DNA of 64,000 bases from Paludibacter sp. (lineage in GTDB: Bacteria; Bacteroidota; Bacteroidia; Bacteroidales; Paludibacteraceae), in the NCBI GenBank assembly GCA_028692715.1, contig JAQUWU010000015.1, positions 1-64,000 on the forward strand. The letters run 5' to 3'. The position numbers were made by a program, and so were the translations under genes. The first letter of the stretch is position 1. Each line of letters begins with the position of its first letter. Below the pieces are notes generated by a model. It was not told the DNA's origin. It was given only the letters and a program-made list of their open reading frames with translations, and did not search any database. This document shows, piece by piece, positions 1-8,531 of this stretch.

Positions 1-95
1 CTTTCGAGCCAAATCTTTTTTCTTTTTATTTTAAAAAAGTTTTTTGACCGCTTTTCTGTTTCAGTACAGCTCCCTGTATTTCTCTAAAGCGGGTG

Positions 96-127
96 CAAAA
101 GTACACGCTTTTTATTTACAAACCAAA
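96..127 (-). promoter_or_regulatory. Bacteroidetes-type promoter reading off the left edge
   Basis: On the minus strand TTTG (127-124) is followed after 20 bases by TACTTTTG (103-96), matching the Bacteroidetes vegetative consensus TTTG-N19-21-TAnnTTTG. Transcription would start near base 90 and leave the window. The first transcribed bases (GCACCCGCTTT) and the long AT-rich leader with no start codon resemble rRNA operon leaders of the phylum, but no rRNA lies inside the window, so that target is a guess. Confidence 0.6.
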
Positions 128-533
128 TGTTTTGAGAAAATAAATTCATAAAATTTTAATCAATTTTCGTAATGAATTGACAACAAGTTTGTTTAGTGAA
201 TAATTTTTTAGTAAATATATTTTATCTTATATGATATTATTATTTAATGTCACTATTACAGATAGAAATCTATCGTTGATAAACTTTGAGAATATACTTT
301 GTAGAAGCAAATTCTCATACAAACAATAATACTGTGCATTAATATGACTTTAAATTTCCATACTATATTCATATAAATACTTTTTAATAATTTGAAACAT
401 AAGATAATCAAAATTTTGAGTACTTTTGACATTCAAAACAAATACAATAGAATGGGATATCCTTTTAATAGCAATTGTATTTTTTTGAAATTCAAATATC
501 TATAATTTTGATACCATTATAAAAAATTCAATC
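128..533. other. Intergenic, AT-rich, no gene seen
   Basis: About 400 bases of very AT-rich sequence with stops in all frames. Two TAnnTTTG boxes read rightward (421-428 and 503-510); the second lies 23 bases before the first gene and is its most likely promoter, though no well-spaced TTTG -33 element is visible. Confidence 0.5.
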
Positions 534-743
534 ATGCATCCAAAACTCAAACTGCTAATTTATGGTATTGGAGTATTTGCCGTTTATGCATTACTTACTT
601 ATTTACTCCGATTAATTACAGATCGTTTTCCGGAAAATCCTGATTACTTAGGTATTTTCACTACAAACGACTTATTACTAGGATTAGTTGTTGCTGTAGT
701 TTTAACCTTCTCAAACGAAAGAAAGAAAAAATTAAAGAAATAA
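534..743 (+). CDS. Small membrane protein, unknown function
   Basis: This 69-residue protein has two predicted membrane helices (about residues 7-27 and 44-59) separated by a short polar loop, and ends in a lysine-rich cytoplasmic tail. I do not recognise a family. It sits 52 bases upstream of the deacetylase gene and may be co-transcribed with it. A TAnnTTTG box at 503-510 gives a plausible start of transcription just upstream, which supports the ATG at 534. Its size and hydrophobic profile support a real gene, but nothing shows its role; an envelope function is inferred only from the neighbours. Confidence 0.6.
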   Translation: MHPKLKLLIYGIGVFAVYALLTYLLRLITDRFPENPDYLGIFTTNDLLLGLVVAVVLTFSNERKKKLKK

Positions 744-795
744 CTAATTCAGCAAATTTAGTTAAATTAAGATTATTGTATTTCAGAAACAAATT

Positions 796-2109
796 ATGCT
801 CGAAATTATTGAATATATTAAACAGTTTTTGTTAGGAGGTCAAATCCCTGAGAATATTCTGACTAAAATAGGTTATACTTCAAACCCCGAAGAATTTCAT
901 AAATATAAACTGGTTATCCTTCCTTCCCATTTTTTTGATAAAGATGTTTACGGTACTGAAAAATCATTACCTGATTTACCATTAACCATTTGGGAAGAGA
1001 CTCCCATTTTATTTGGGATCGCTGAAACAGAGGATATTAACGGGATCAAAATAATTCACGCAGATATAATTGCAAGTACTTTCTTTTTAATATCTAGGTA
1101 TGAAGAAACAATAAGAAGAAATGTTCGCGATGTACATGGTCGTTTTCCTGGGAAAGAATCGTTACCCTACCGTGCAGGATTTATTGATAAACCTTTAGTA
1201 GAACAATATGGTATTTTATTAAGAGCTCAACTAAGGGAAGTTTGCTGCGATGTTCCTGAGCCGCCAAAACAAATCAACAAAATATTTCTCACACATGATT
1301 TAGATCAGATTGCTCATTTCAGAACAATAAGAGGTATGATCGGTGGATTTCTAAGAGGAATAAAGCGCCCGAAAGAAGGACAAAAGGCGTTGAAAAGCTT
1401 TTTTAACGGTTTACGTTTTGACCCTTGGTATACTTTTCCGTTTTTGTATAAAGTTGATAATGAATTAATAAACAAAATTGGTAAAAACAGATGTGAATCA
1501 GTTTTATTCATACGTGCAGGTGGAGGTAAAAGGAAAGAAGATAAACCTTTTTCGAATCTAATTCATCCTGATTATAAAAATCTAATTCGTTATACCAAAC
1601 GAAAAGGTATTTCTATTGCATTACATCCAAGTTATGAAGCAGGTGTTAACCCTTTTTTAATTCCTGATGAGAAAAAAAAGTTAGAACATCATACACGATT
1701 AAGCATTAATTATAATCGTCATCATTTTTTGGATAGCAGAGAACCTGAAGATATGCGATATTTAGTAGAATCGGGAATTACAGATGATTTTACAATGGGA
1801 TATGCAGATATGGCGGGATTCAGACTAGGAACTTGCAGACCGGTAAAGTGGATTAATCTGAAAACCATGGAGGTGACAAACCTGACTTTACATTCACTTG
1901 CAATAATGGATATTACGTTAAGTGACAAACGCTATATGTATATGAATGCACACGACGCTTACCAATATTGCGAACAATTAATAAACTGCGTTGAAAGTTA
2001 TAACGGAGAACTTGTCCTGCTTTGGCATAATAATTCAGTCGAAAAAACCGTAAAATCTTATCATCGTAAATTGTATAAAGACATTACTAAGTATTTAGGC
2101 TCAAAATGA
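796..2109 (+). CDS. Polysaccharide deacetylase family protein (DUF7033 type)
   Basis: This 437-residue protein resembles the Bacteroidetes family that joins an N-terminal DUF7033-like region to a NodB-type carbohydrate-esterase domain. The NodB region begins near residue 160 with a THDLD motif (metal-binding Asp and His). It continues with HPSYEAG near residue 275, the usual second metal His region, and ends with an LLWHNN motif near residue 415. Such enzymes remove N-acetyl groups from polysaccharides in a metal-dependent reaction. No signal peptide is visible, so it probably acts in the cytoplasm. It overlaps the next glycosyltransferase gene by four bases (ATGA), so the two are translationally coupled and likely serve one surface-polysaccharide pathway. 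The substrate cannot be read from sequence. Confidence 0.8.
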   Translation: MLEIIEYIKQFLLGGQIPENILTKIGYTSNPEEFHKYKLVILPSHFFDKDVYGTEKSLPDLPLTIWEETPILFGIAETEDINGIKIIHADIIASTFFLISRYEETIRRNVRDVHGRFPGKESLPYRAGFIDKPLVEQYGILLRAQLREVCCDVPEPPKQINKIFLTHDLDQIAHFRTIRGMIGGFLRGIKRPKEGQKALKSFFNGLRFDPWYTFPFLYKVDNELINKIGKNRCESVLFIRAGGGKRKEDKPFSNLIHPDYKNLIRYTKRKGISIALHPSYEAGVNPFLIPDEKKKLEHHTRLSINYNRHHFLDSREPEDMRYLVESGITDDFTMGYADMAGFRLGTCRPVKWINLKTMEVTNLTLHSLAIMDITLSDKRYMYMNAHDAYQYCEQLINCVESYNGELVLLWHNNSVEKTVKSYHRKLYKDITKYLGSK

Positions 2110-3188
2110 AAAAGAGTATCATTATATCCGTTACAAGTGATTTAAGTACCGATCAAAGAGTCCTAAAAGTTGCAAAATCATGCTTTTCGAACGGATATGA
2201 TGTATTGTTAATCGGGAGACTAGTAAAAAGTAGTCAACCACTGTCTTTACCATTCCAATTTATCAGGTTACGGTTACTGTTTAATCATTCTGTTTTTTTT
2301 TATATAGAATTCAATATCAGACTTTTTATACTACTTCTTTTCAAACGTTCTACGGTTTTTTTATCGAACGACACCGACACTTTAGCTGCTAATTTTTTGG
2401 CTTCAAAAATACGCAGAAAAAAATTAGTGTTTGATGCTCATGAGCTATTTCCAGAAGTTCCAGAATTAGTAAACCGCCCAAAAGTAAAATACATCTGGCA
2501 AAAGTTAGAAGACATCGTTTTTCCGCATCTTACTCACACTTACACTGTTTGTGATTCAATTGCAAAACATTATAACCAAAAATACAAAATTAATATGCAA
2601 GTTATTCGAAACGTACCCTACTTTCGAGCAAATAACTCAAAAACAAAAAAAAATGATTATCCTAATAAAAAAATCATATTATATCAAGGAGCATTAAATG
2701 TCGGAAGAGGTCTGGAATGGGTAATAGATGCCATGCCGTTTATTGAAAATGGGATGTTACTAATCATCGGAGATGGTGATATTCGTCAGAATTTACAAAA
2801 TCAGACTCGAAGATTAAAATTAGAAAATAAGGTTACATTTCTGGGGAAAATTGAGGCGGAGAAACTTCACGAATATACAACCTCGGCAGATATTGGTCTT
2901 TGCTTACTTGAAAAAAGAGGTTTAAGTTACTATTATGCCTTACCAAATCGCATTTTCGATTATCTACAAGCAGATGTTCCAGTACTTGCCAGTCGTTTTC
3001 CTGAAATATCAAAAGTTGTGGAAACCTACAAAACAGGCACATTGATTGATCATTACGAACCTTTGTACTTAGCCGAAATAATAAATGATATGCTGTCACT
3101 CCCTTTTAACACAGATCATTTTGAATCTATCGCAAAAGAATTGTGTTGGGAAAACGAAGAAAAAGTTTTACTTTCTATCATTAATTAA
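2106..3188 (+). CDS. Glycosyltransferase, GT4-like
   Basis: A 360-residue GT-B glycosyltransferase. The N-terminal Rossmann half starts with a conserved SVTSDLSTDQRVLK segment and contains a DAHELFPEVPE stretch near residue 115, typical of GT4 enzymes of Bacteroidetes polysaccharide clusters. The C-terminal half has a YQGALNVGRGLEW nucleotide-sugar-binding entry near residue 196 and a weakly conserved EX7E-like region near residues 275-290. It would transfer a sugar from a nucleotide donor to a glycan or lipid acceptor at the inner face of the membrane. The start codon overlaps the stop of the deacetylase gene. Donor and acceptor are unknown. Confidence 0.85.
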   Translation: MKKSIIISVTSDLSTDQRVLKVAKSCFSNGYDVLLIGRLVKSSQPLSLPFQFIRLRLLFNHSVFFYIEFNIRLFILLLFKRSTVFLSNDTDTLAANFLASKIRRKKLVFDAHELFPEVPELVNRPKVKYIWQKLEDIVFPHLTHTYTVCDSIAKHYNQKYKINMQVIRNVPYFRANNSKTKKNDYPNKKIILYQGALNVGRGLEWVIDAMPFIENGMLLIIGDGDIRQNLQNQTRRLKLENKVTFLGKIEAEKLHEYTTSADIGLCLLEKRGLSYYYALPNRIFDYLQADVPVLASRFPEISKVVETYKTGTLIDHYEPLYLAEIINDMLSLPFNTDHFESIAKELCWENEEKVLLSIIN

Positions 3189-3388
3189 GTTTGATGTATT
3201 CTGACTTAATACTTTTATAATATTTGACATTACATTCAACTGCGTTGATTTACAATATTTTGTTAAATACATCTCAAATGACCTAAAACTGTGCAATTCT
3301 GTAAGTTAAAAGTTTAATTTCACATTAAACTCACATAAAAAACAATTAAAAAACTACAGTTTATTAACCACCAAGTGCAAAAAAGCAT

Positions 3389-3396
3389 TACTTTTG
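3389..3396 (+). promoter_or_regulatory. -7 box TACTTTTG
   Basis: TACTTTTG lies 38 bases before the acyltransferase ATG and fits the TAnnTTTG -7 element. No good TTTG -33 element is visible 19-21 bases upstream. It implies that the acyltransferase gene is transcribed separately from the glycosyltransferase, which ends about 200 bases earlier. Confidence 0.5.
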
Positions 3397-3434
3397 TATT
3401 TCAATTTTGATTGAATTAATATTCATTTTTTTAT

Positions 3435-4493
3435 ATGATGAAACCAATTATTGCGCCAATAGATAGGAAGTTGTTAAAGGAAGAACTTTCTGCAGATAAA
3501 TATTTACGTCCTACAAATAAGGCGCACAATGAGATATATGTAATTACTGCCCATAATGCACCAAATGTAATGCTTGAAATTGGTCGGTTAAGAGAACTTT
3601 CATTTCGTTCAGGAGGTGGTGGTACCGGCGAAGAGATAGATACCGACAAATACGATTATATGGAAAAACCATATAGACAGCTTATAGTATGGGATCCAAT
3701 TGCAGAAGAAATTATTGGAGGATATCGTTATTTACCGGGTTGCGAAGTAGATTTTGATGAAGAAGGTCAACCTACATTTGTAATGTCTCATTTGTTTACT
3801 TTCAGTGAAAAATTCATAAAAGAATATATACCATTCACCATTGAACTTGGACGAGCATTCGTTCAACCTGATTATCAAACATCAAAAATGGGGACAAAAA
3901 GTCTGTTTGCACTTGATAATTTGTGGGACGGATTAGGAGCGCTAATTCACACGGTAAAAAACGCCAGATATTTTATAGGGAAAGTAACAATCTATGAACA
4001 TTATCCCGTGATTGCACGCGAATTGATCTACGAATATATGTTCAGGTATTTCCCTGATCCGGATAAAATGATACTTCCAAAAACTATAATTCATGTCAGT
4101 AAAGATAATGAAAAATTAGCTCGGAAAATATTTCTGGGAAATAATTCAACAGCTGATTATAAAACGCTACAGAAAGAAATAAGAGCAGTAGAAGAAACAA
4201 TTCCATCCATGTTTAATGCATATATCGGATTAACTGATACTATGCGGATGTTTGGGTCAATTTACGACAAAGAATTTGGAAATGTTTACGAAACCGGTAT
4301 TATGATAACCATGGCCGATTTGCTTGAAACAAAACGCAAACGTTATATTGAACCTTACAAAGAATACCTGCGTAAAATTTTGGAAGAAAGAAGAGTAGCT
4401 AAAAAATTAGCACGAGAAACAAAATTGGCCGAAAAGATGGCAAAAAAAATAACTAAAAAAGAAAAAAAAAAGCAGAAAAAAATAATTATATAA
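3435..4493 (+). CDS. GNAT-type N-acyltransferase, GlsB/hemolysin-like
   Basis: A 352-residue protein of the acyltransferase group related to ornithine/glycine N-acyltransferases. The signature is RELSFRSGGGGTGEEIDTD near residues 53-71, followed by a GGYRY strand and the FTIELGRAFV segment near residue 137. In Bacteroides, GlsB of this group makes N-acyl glycine from acyl-ACP, the first step of glycine (serine-glycine) lipid synthesis. I infer a similar lipid-amino-acid role; no adjacent O-acyltransferase (GlsA) is present here. The last 30 residues form a lysine-rich helix, which may bind membrane. Two ATGs occur in tandem (3435 and 3438). A strong terminator follows. Confidence 0.7.
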   Translation: MMKPIIAPIDRKLLKEELSADKYLRPTNKAHNEIYVITAHNAPNVMLEIGRLRELSFRSGGGGTGEEIDTDKYDYMEKPYRQLIVWDPIAEEIIGGYRYLPGCEVDFDEEGQPTFVMSHLFTFSEKFIKEYIPFTIELGRAFVQPDYQTSKMGTKSLFALDNLWDGLGALIHTVKNARYFIGKVTIYEHYPVIARELIYEYMFRYFPDPDKMILPKTIIHVSKDNEKLARKIFLGNNSTADYKTLQKEIRAVEETIPSMFNAYIGLTDTMRMFGSIYDKEFGNVYETGIMITMADLLETKRKRYIEPYKEYLRKILEERRVAKKLARETKLAEKMAKKITKKEKKKQKKIII

Positions 4494-4518
4494 TTATCAA
4501 CATATTATACTTTTCAGC

Positions 4519-4556
4519 AAACAACTCTAACAAATTCGCAACTGTTAGAGTTGTTT
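4519..4556 (+). terminator. Rho-independent terminator
   Basis: A 14-bp perfect stem (4519-4532 with 4543-4556) around a 10-base loop lies 25 bases after the acyltransferase stop and runs into a T-rich stretch (TTTGGTTTTTG). Confidence 0.8.
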
Positions 4557-4570
4557 GGTTTTTGCCCAAT

Positions 4571-4749
4571 AATATTTGTAACTACTCAGCCCCCAACCCC
4601 CTAAAGGGGGAGTTCTGGAGCGACATTCATCATTTATGCGCTTTAATTTGGCTATATTTTTTGTGAAAATTACATTTTTTTTACTCTGCAATTTTCCCTA
4701 AAAACGTCAAATGAAGTACTTCTTGAAGTGCTGAGTAGTCACTAATATT
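4571..4749. repeat. MITE-like element with 20-bp terminal inverted repeats
   Basis: AATATTTGTAACTACTCAGC at 4571-4590 matches the reverse complement of 4730-4749 at 18 of 20 positions. The 179-bp interval has no open frame and includes a CCCCCTAAAGGGGG palindrome (4597-4610), related to palindromes at 8433 and 8491. It looks like a non-autonomous mobile repeat. No clear target-site duplication was seen. Confidence 0.6.
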
Positions 4750-4826
4750 CCCCAAAAACAGTTCTAATCATTTTGTTGAACAATTTTCTTTTTTCACTTA
4801 GAAAGTAACTGTTTTTACTGATTGTA

Positions 4827-4858
4827 TTTGGTAACTCTATTTTTGAATTATATTTTTG
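4827..4858 (+). promoter_or_regulatory. Promoter of the leucine-rich-repeat gene
   Basis: TTTG (4827-4830), a 20-base spacer and TATTTTTG (4851-4858) give a full match to the Bacteroidetes consensus, 51 bases upstream of the ATG at 4910. A second TATTTTTG overlaps at 4839-4846. Confidence 0.65.
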
Positions 4859-4909
4859 AAATACATTAAATCAATACTTTCAAAAGACAAGTCTTAAATT
4901 ATTTTACAC

Positions 4910-6997
4910 ATGAAAATCAGAAAATTACAATTACTTACGTACTTTTTAGTTTTTCTGACATTCGGACTATCTGCTCAAACATCAAAAACGGTTAATGTAA
5001 CTACACAGGGGACTTTAAAAAACTTAGTTTCAACTAGTGAAGCAAAAACTGTAACCACACTTACATTATCAGGGAGTATCGATGCTAGGGATATTGCGTA
5101 TATTCGTGATAATTTGAAAGTAGTATCTACTCTCTATTTGTATTCAACCTCCATTAAAAGCTATACTGGTTCTGATGGCACAAATACAGGAATTAACACC
5201 ACCTATCCTGCCAATGAAATTCCAATTTATGCCCTTTATAACCCCTATCTTTATACCTATAAATCAACACTAACAAGTCTTACTCTTCCTTCTAGTATCG
5301 TAAGCATAGGCTACATGGCATTTTACTACAGTTGGAATCTTTCGGGGACAATAAGTATACCGGCCTCTGTGAAATCTATTTCAAATTATGCATTTTATGG
5401 TTGTTTATCAATATCCTCATTTGCAGTATCAAGTTCAAATACTAGATATTCTTCTAGTAATGGTGTTGTTTTCAATAAAAATCAAGATACATTGTTTATA
5501 TTTCCAGCTGCTAAGTCTGGCAGTTATACTATTCCTTCAACTGTAACTCATATCGGATCTTCCGCATTTGAAAATTGCGGAAGTTTGACATCAATAAATT
5601 TTCCAACAAATTTAAAAAGTATTGGTAGTTATGCTTTCTCTTATTGTTCAGGAATTACAGGAAATCTAACACTTCCAACGACACTAAAACAATTAGGTAA
5701 TGAAGCTTTCTATGGTTGTTCAAATCTTTCAGGGACAGTAACTATACCGGCATCTCTTACTGAACTTGGATACTATTGTTTTCTTGAAAGTAATAATATA
5801 AAATCCTTTAGTGTAAATAGTTCAAATACAAAATATGCATCCATCAACGATGTTCTATACAGCAAAAATATAGATACTTTATTTATATGTCCTGGTGGAA
5901 AAACAGGGACTTTTTCTATACCAAGTACGGTTAAACTAATCGGGAGTCATGCTTTTTACAATTGTAAAAAATTAACCGGCACAATAAATATTCCGGCATT
6001 AGTTGATTATATCGGATATTATTCGTTTTATGGTTGTTCATTAATTACTGATTTTCAGGTAAATTCAACGAACCAATATTTTACTGCTGAAAACGGAATA
6101 TTGTTTTCTAAAAACATAGATAGATTATTAGCTTACCCAATAACAAAAACAGGAGCATACCAAATACCGGCTACAATAATAGATATTGATCCAGGGGCAT
6201 TTGCCTATTGTGAAAATCTTACAGGAGAATTTCATATTCCTTCAGAAGTAAAAAACATTGGTAATTATGCATTTTATAATACCAAACAGATTTCAGGATT
6301 TTCTGTTGATGCAGCTAATACTACTTATTCTTCGGAAGATGGTTTACTGTTTAATAAAAATAAAGATTCGTTGTTAGTTTGTCCTTATTTAAAATCAGGA
6401 AAATATAACATTCCAACAACGGTTACATATATTGGCACTTCTTCTTTTGATGGTTGCCCGTATCTGACTGAAATTAGTATTCCTAGTTCAACCATTACAA
6501 TTGGTGATTATGCATTCGAGTATTGTACAGGCATTACTAAAATAGAAATTCCTAAAAACACATTGAATATCGGAACTGCAGCATTTTATAGTTGCACAAA
6601 TCTTTTGGAATTATCCATTGCAAATCCAGATCCACCAATTCTCGATTATTATGCTTTAGATTTGATAAATAAAACTACATGTAAGTTAATTGTATCAATC
6701 GGTGCAAAAACGAGTTACCAGAATGCACCCTATTGGAGTGAATTTAGCAATATAAGCGAAAATAATTTTGAATTGGCAACACCTTCATTAAGTACTTCAC
6801 AATTTGTTATTTACAAAACTAACAACGGAATAAAAATAAGTGGCACCAATTCTGATAATGTAATTGAGATTTTTGACGTCAATGGTCACACAATCCTAAA
6901 AATAAATGCAAATAATGGAATAACAAACATTTACCTTTCTACAAGAGGAATGTACATTGTAAAAATCGACAATTTTTCATCAAAAATCCTTATTTAG
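4910..6997 (+). CDS. Secreted BspA-type leucine-rich-repeat protein with T9SS tail
   Basis: A 695-residue protein. Residues 1-22 form a signal peptide ending in an LSAQ-type cleavage site. Most of the chain is built from about 23-residue LRR_5 (BspA/TpLRR) repeats with the consensus IPxxVxxIGxxAFxxCxxL, from roughly residue 120 to 580. They are interrupted by four longer units with an S-SNTxYSSxNGVLFxKNxDTL pattern. The last 75 residues have the features of a T9SS type A sorting domain: a VIEIFDVNGH strand, a short loop, then GMYIVKI and a basic end. It should be exported by Sec, cross the outer membrane by T9SS and be anchored at the surface. BspA-like proteins bind host or matrix proteins; the ligand here is unknown. 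Confidence 0.9.
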   Translation: MKIRKLQLLTYFLVFLTFGLSAQTSKTVNVTTQGTLKNLVSTSEAKTVTTLTLSGSIDARDIAYIRDNLKVVSTLYLYSTSIKSYTGSDGTNTGINTTYPANEIPIYALYNPYLYTYKSTLTSLTLPSSIVSIGYMAFYYSWNLSGTISIPASVKSISNYAFYGCLSISSFAVSSSNTRYSSSNGVVFNKNQDTLFIFPAAKSGSYTIPSTVTHIGSSAFENCGSLTSINFPTNLKSIGSYAFSYCSGITGNLTLPTTLKQLGNEAFYGCSNLSGTVTIPASLTELGYYCFLESNNIKSFSVNSSNTKYASINDVLYSKNIDTLFICPGGKTGTFSIPSTVKLIGSHAFYNCKKLTGTINIPALVDYIGYYSFYGCSLITDFQVNSTNQYFTAENGILFSKNIDRLLAYPITKTGAYQIPATIIDIDPGAFAYCENLTGEFHIPSEVKNIGNYAFYNTKQISGFSVDAANTTYSSEDGLLFNKNKDSLLVCPYLKSGKYNIPTTVTYIGTSSFDGCPYLTEISIPSSTITIGDYAFEYCTGITKIEIPKNTLNIGTAAFYSCTNLLELSIANPDPPILDYYALDLINKTTCKLIVSIGAKTSYQNAPYWSEFSNISENNFELATPSLSTSQFVIYKTNNGIKISGTNSDNVIEIFDVNGHTILKINANNGITNIYLSTRGMYIVKIDNFSSKILI

Positions 6998-7059
6998 CAT
7001 TTTCATTGAAAAAACAACCCTTTTTACTGAATACATTTTTTTTTAATAGCCTAATTCAC

Positions 7060-7067
7060 TAATTTTG
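7060..7067 (+). promoter_or_regulatory. -7 box TAATTTTG of the PqqD-like cluster
   Basis: TAATTTTG lies 38 bases before the PqqD-like ATG and fits TAnnTTTG. No TTTG -33 is evident. It is the most likely promoter for the 7.1-9.9 kb genes. Confidence 0.5.
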
Positions 7068-7105
7068 AATCAGAAAAAATCTGAACTAAAAAATAAAAAA
7101 TTGCC

Positions 7106-7345
7106 ATGAGAGTAAGAAAAAATATTGCTACCAGCGAAGAAGGATTTCTTTTCAATCCAACTACTGGAGATTCATTCTCAACAAATGCCCTTGGAGCAGA
7201 AATATTATTATTATTAAAAAAAGACATTTCTAATAATGATGTTATTAATACCATCTGCGAAAAATACGATGTTGACAAATCTTTGTTTGAACGTGATTTT
7301 GAAGAATTTACTTTACAACTAAAAGATTATAGCATTTTAGAATAA
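7106..7345 (+). CDS. PqqD-family small protein (possible carrier or peptide chaperone)
   Basis: This 79-residue protein has the PqqD pattern: an N-terminal beta hairpin with GFLFNPTTGDSFSTNALGAEIL, then two helices with alternating hydrophobic residues ending in an LKDYSILE strand. PqqD proteins bind the leader peptide of ribosomal peptides and present it to modifying enzymes; free-standing members occur beside ATP-grasp enzymes. No radical-SAM enzyme or obvious precursor peptide is nearby. The last residue is glutamate, which recalls LysW-type amino-group carrier proteins, whose C-terminal Glu is loaded by an ATP-grasp ligase. LysW zinc cysteines are absent (only one Cys). The ATP-grasp gene follows after 28 bases. 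Family call firm, role inferred. Confidence 0.8.
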   Translation: MRVRKNIATSEEGFLFNPTTGDSFSTNALGAEILLLLKKDISNNDVINTICEKYDVDKSLFERDFEEFTLQLKDYSILE

Positions 7346-7373
7346 TAGTTTGATAGCACTTAGTTAAATCAAA

Positions 7374-8417
7374 ATGAAAAGAAAAATTGTAATAGCTGTA
7401 ACCGGTTTAAATGCCATTGACAGTCCCGGACCCGGTGTTGCTGTAGTGCGTGCCATAAGAGATTGTAAAGATTTCGATGTTCGCATTATAGGTTTATCGT
7501 ACGAATCGCTTGAACCTGGGTTATATATGCACGATATCATTGACAAAACATACCAGATCCCCTACCCTTCTGGTGGAACTGATAGTCTTTTGACTCGTTT
7601 GAAACACATTCATGAAATTGAAAATTTAGAAGTTATTATTCCTAATTTTGATGCTGAATTATTTAATTTCATTAAACTCCGAGAAACATTGAAAGCAATG
7701 GGGATCGCTACTTTTATGCCTGACATGAATCAGTTCGAAGCACGCGATAAAATTAATCTTCTCGAATTTGGGAGAAAATATGATTTTTATGTACCTGATG
7801 ATAAAATTGTTCATGAAATAAAGGAATTAAAAAATATCGGTGAAAAGTTTGAATATCCATTGGTTGTTAAAGGGAAATTTTACGATGCAATTATAGCTAA
7901 TACTTATGAACAAGCCGAAAAAGCATATTATAAAATTCAGGCTAAATGGGGCTTACCTATTATTGTTCAAAAATTTATTAAGGGAACAGAAATTAATATT
8001 GCCGCTTTAGGCGATGGCGAGGGTAATGCCATTAGCGTAATTCCTATGCGAAAATTATACATCACGGATAAAGGCAAAGCATGGGCAGGAGTTACGCTAG
8101 ATGATGATGAGTTGATAGAATTAGGCAGAAAGTTTGTAAAAGTTACCAACTGGCGGGGAGGTTGCGAACTTGAAGTTATGTTAACATCAGATGGCAAACC
8201 ATATATAATGGAAGTAAATCCACGTTTCCCAGCTTGGATTTATCTAACAGCTGCTGCAGGACAGAATCAACCGGCATTCTTAGTAAAAATGGCCTTGGGA
8301 GAAAAAGTTAAGCCATTTATTGATTACGAAGTGGGAAAAATTTTCATTCGTTATGCATGGGATTTAATAACCGACATTAGAGAATTTCACCAAATATCTG
8401 GAAACGGAGAACTATAA
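7374..8417 (+). CDS. ATP-grasp ligase, CarB/carboxylate-amine-ligase-like
   Basis: A 347-residue ATP-grasp enzyme. Residues 1-110 form the pre-ATP-grasp Rossmann region (IAVTGLNAIDSPGPGVAVVR). The ATP-grasp core has YPLVVKGKFYDA near residue 162, where Lys contacts ATP. IVQKFIKGTEINIAALGDG follows near 200, and the metal-binding ELEVMLTSDGKPYIMEVNPRFPAW ends the core near residue 285. Such enzymes activate a carboxylate as acyl-phosphate and join it to an amine or similar nucleophile. It lies directly after the PqqD-like gene and before a PLP decarboxylase, so it may ligate an amino acid to a small protein or to another metabolite. The substrate cannot be predicted; it is too short to be carbamoyl-phosphate synthase itself. 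Confidence 0.85.
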   Translation: MKRKIVIAVTGLNAIDSPGPGVAVVRAIRDCKDFDVRIIGLSYESLEPGLYMHDIIDKTYQIPYPSGGTDSLLTRLKHIHEIENLEVIIPNFDAELFNFIKLRETLKAMGIATFMPDMNQFEARDKINLLEFGRKYDFYVPDDKIVHEIKELKNIGEKFEYPLVVKGKFYDAIIANTYEQAEKAYYKIQAKWGLPIIVQKFIKGTEINIAALGDGEGNAISVIPMRKLYITDKGKAWAGVTLDDDELIELGRKFVKVTNWRGGCELEVMLTSDGKPYIMEVNPRFPAWIYLTAAAGQNQPAFLVKMALGEKVKPFIDYEVGKIFIRYAWDLITDIREFHQISGNGEL

Positions 8418-8424
8418 AAATATT

Positions 8425-8508
8425 ACCCCTAGCCCCTAAAGGGGAATTATATTACAACTATTAAAAAAACAATATATGACTAACTTCATTCCCCTTTAGG
8501 GGTTAGAG
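8425..8508. repeat. Inverted pair of CCCCTAAAGGGG palindromic repeats
   Basis: A CCCCTAAAGGGG palindrome (8433-8444) and its inverted copy CCCCTTTAGGGG (8491-8502), each with a related purine-rich flank (ctag/ttagag), bracket about 45 bases between the ATP-grasp and decarboxylase genes. This arrangement resembles paired REP/BIME elements. The pair could fold into one large hairpin in the transcript and affect expression of the genes on either side. Confidence 0.7.
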
Positions 8509-8531
8509 GTTGTCTTAATTAGGACAATATT

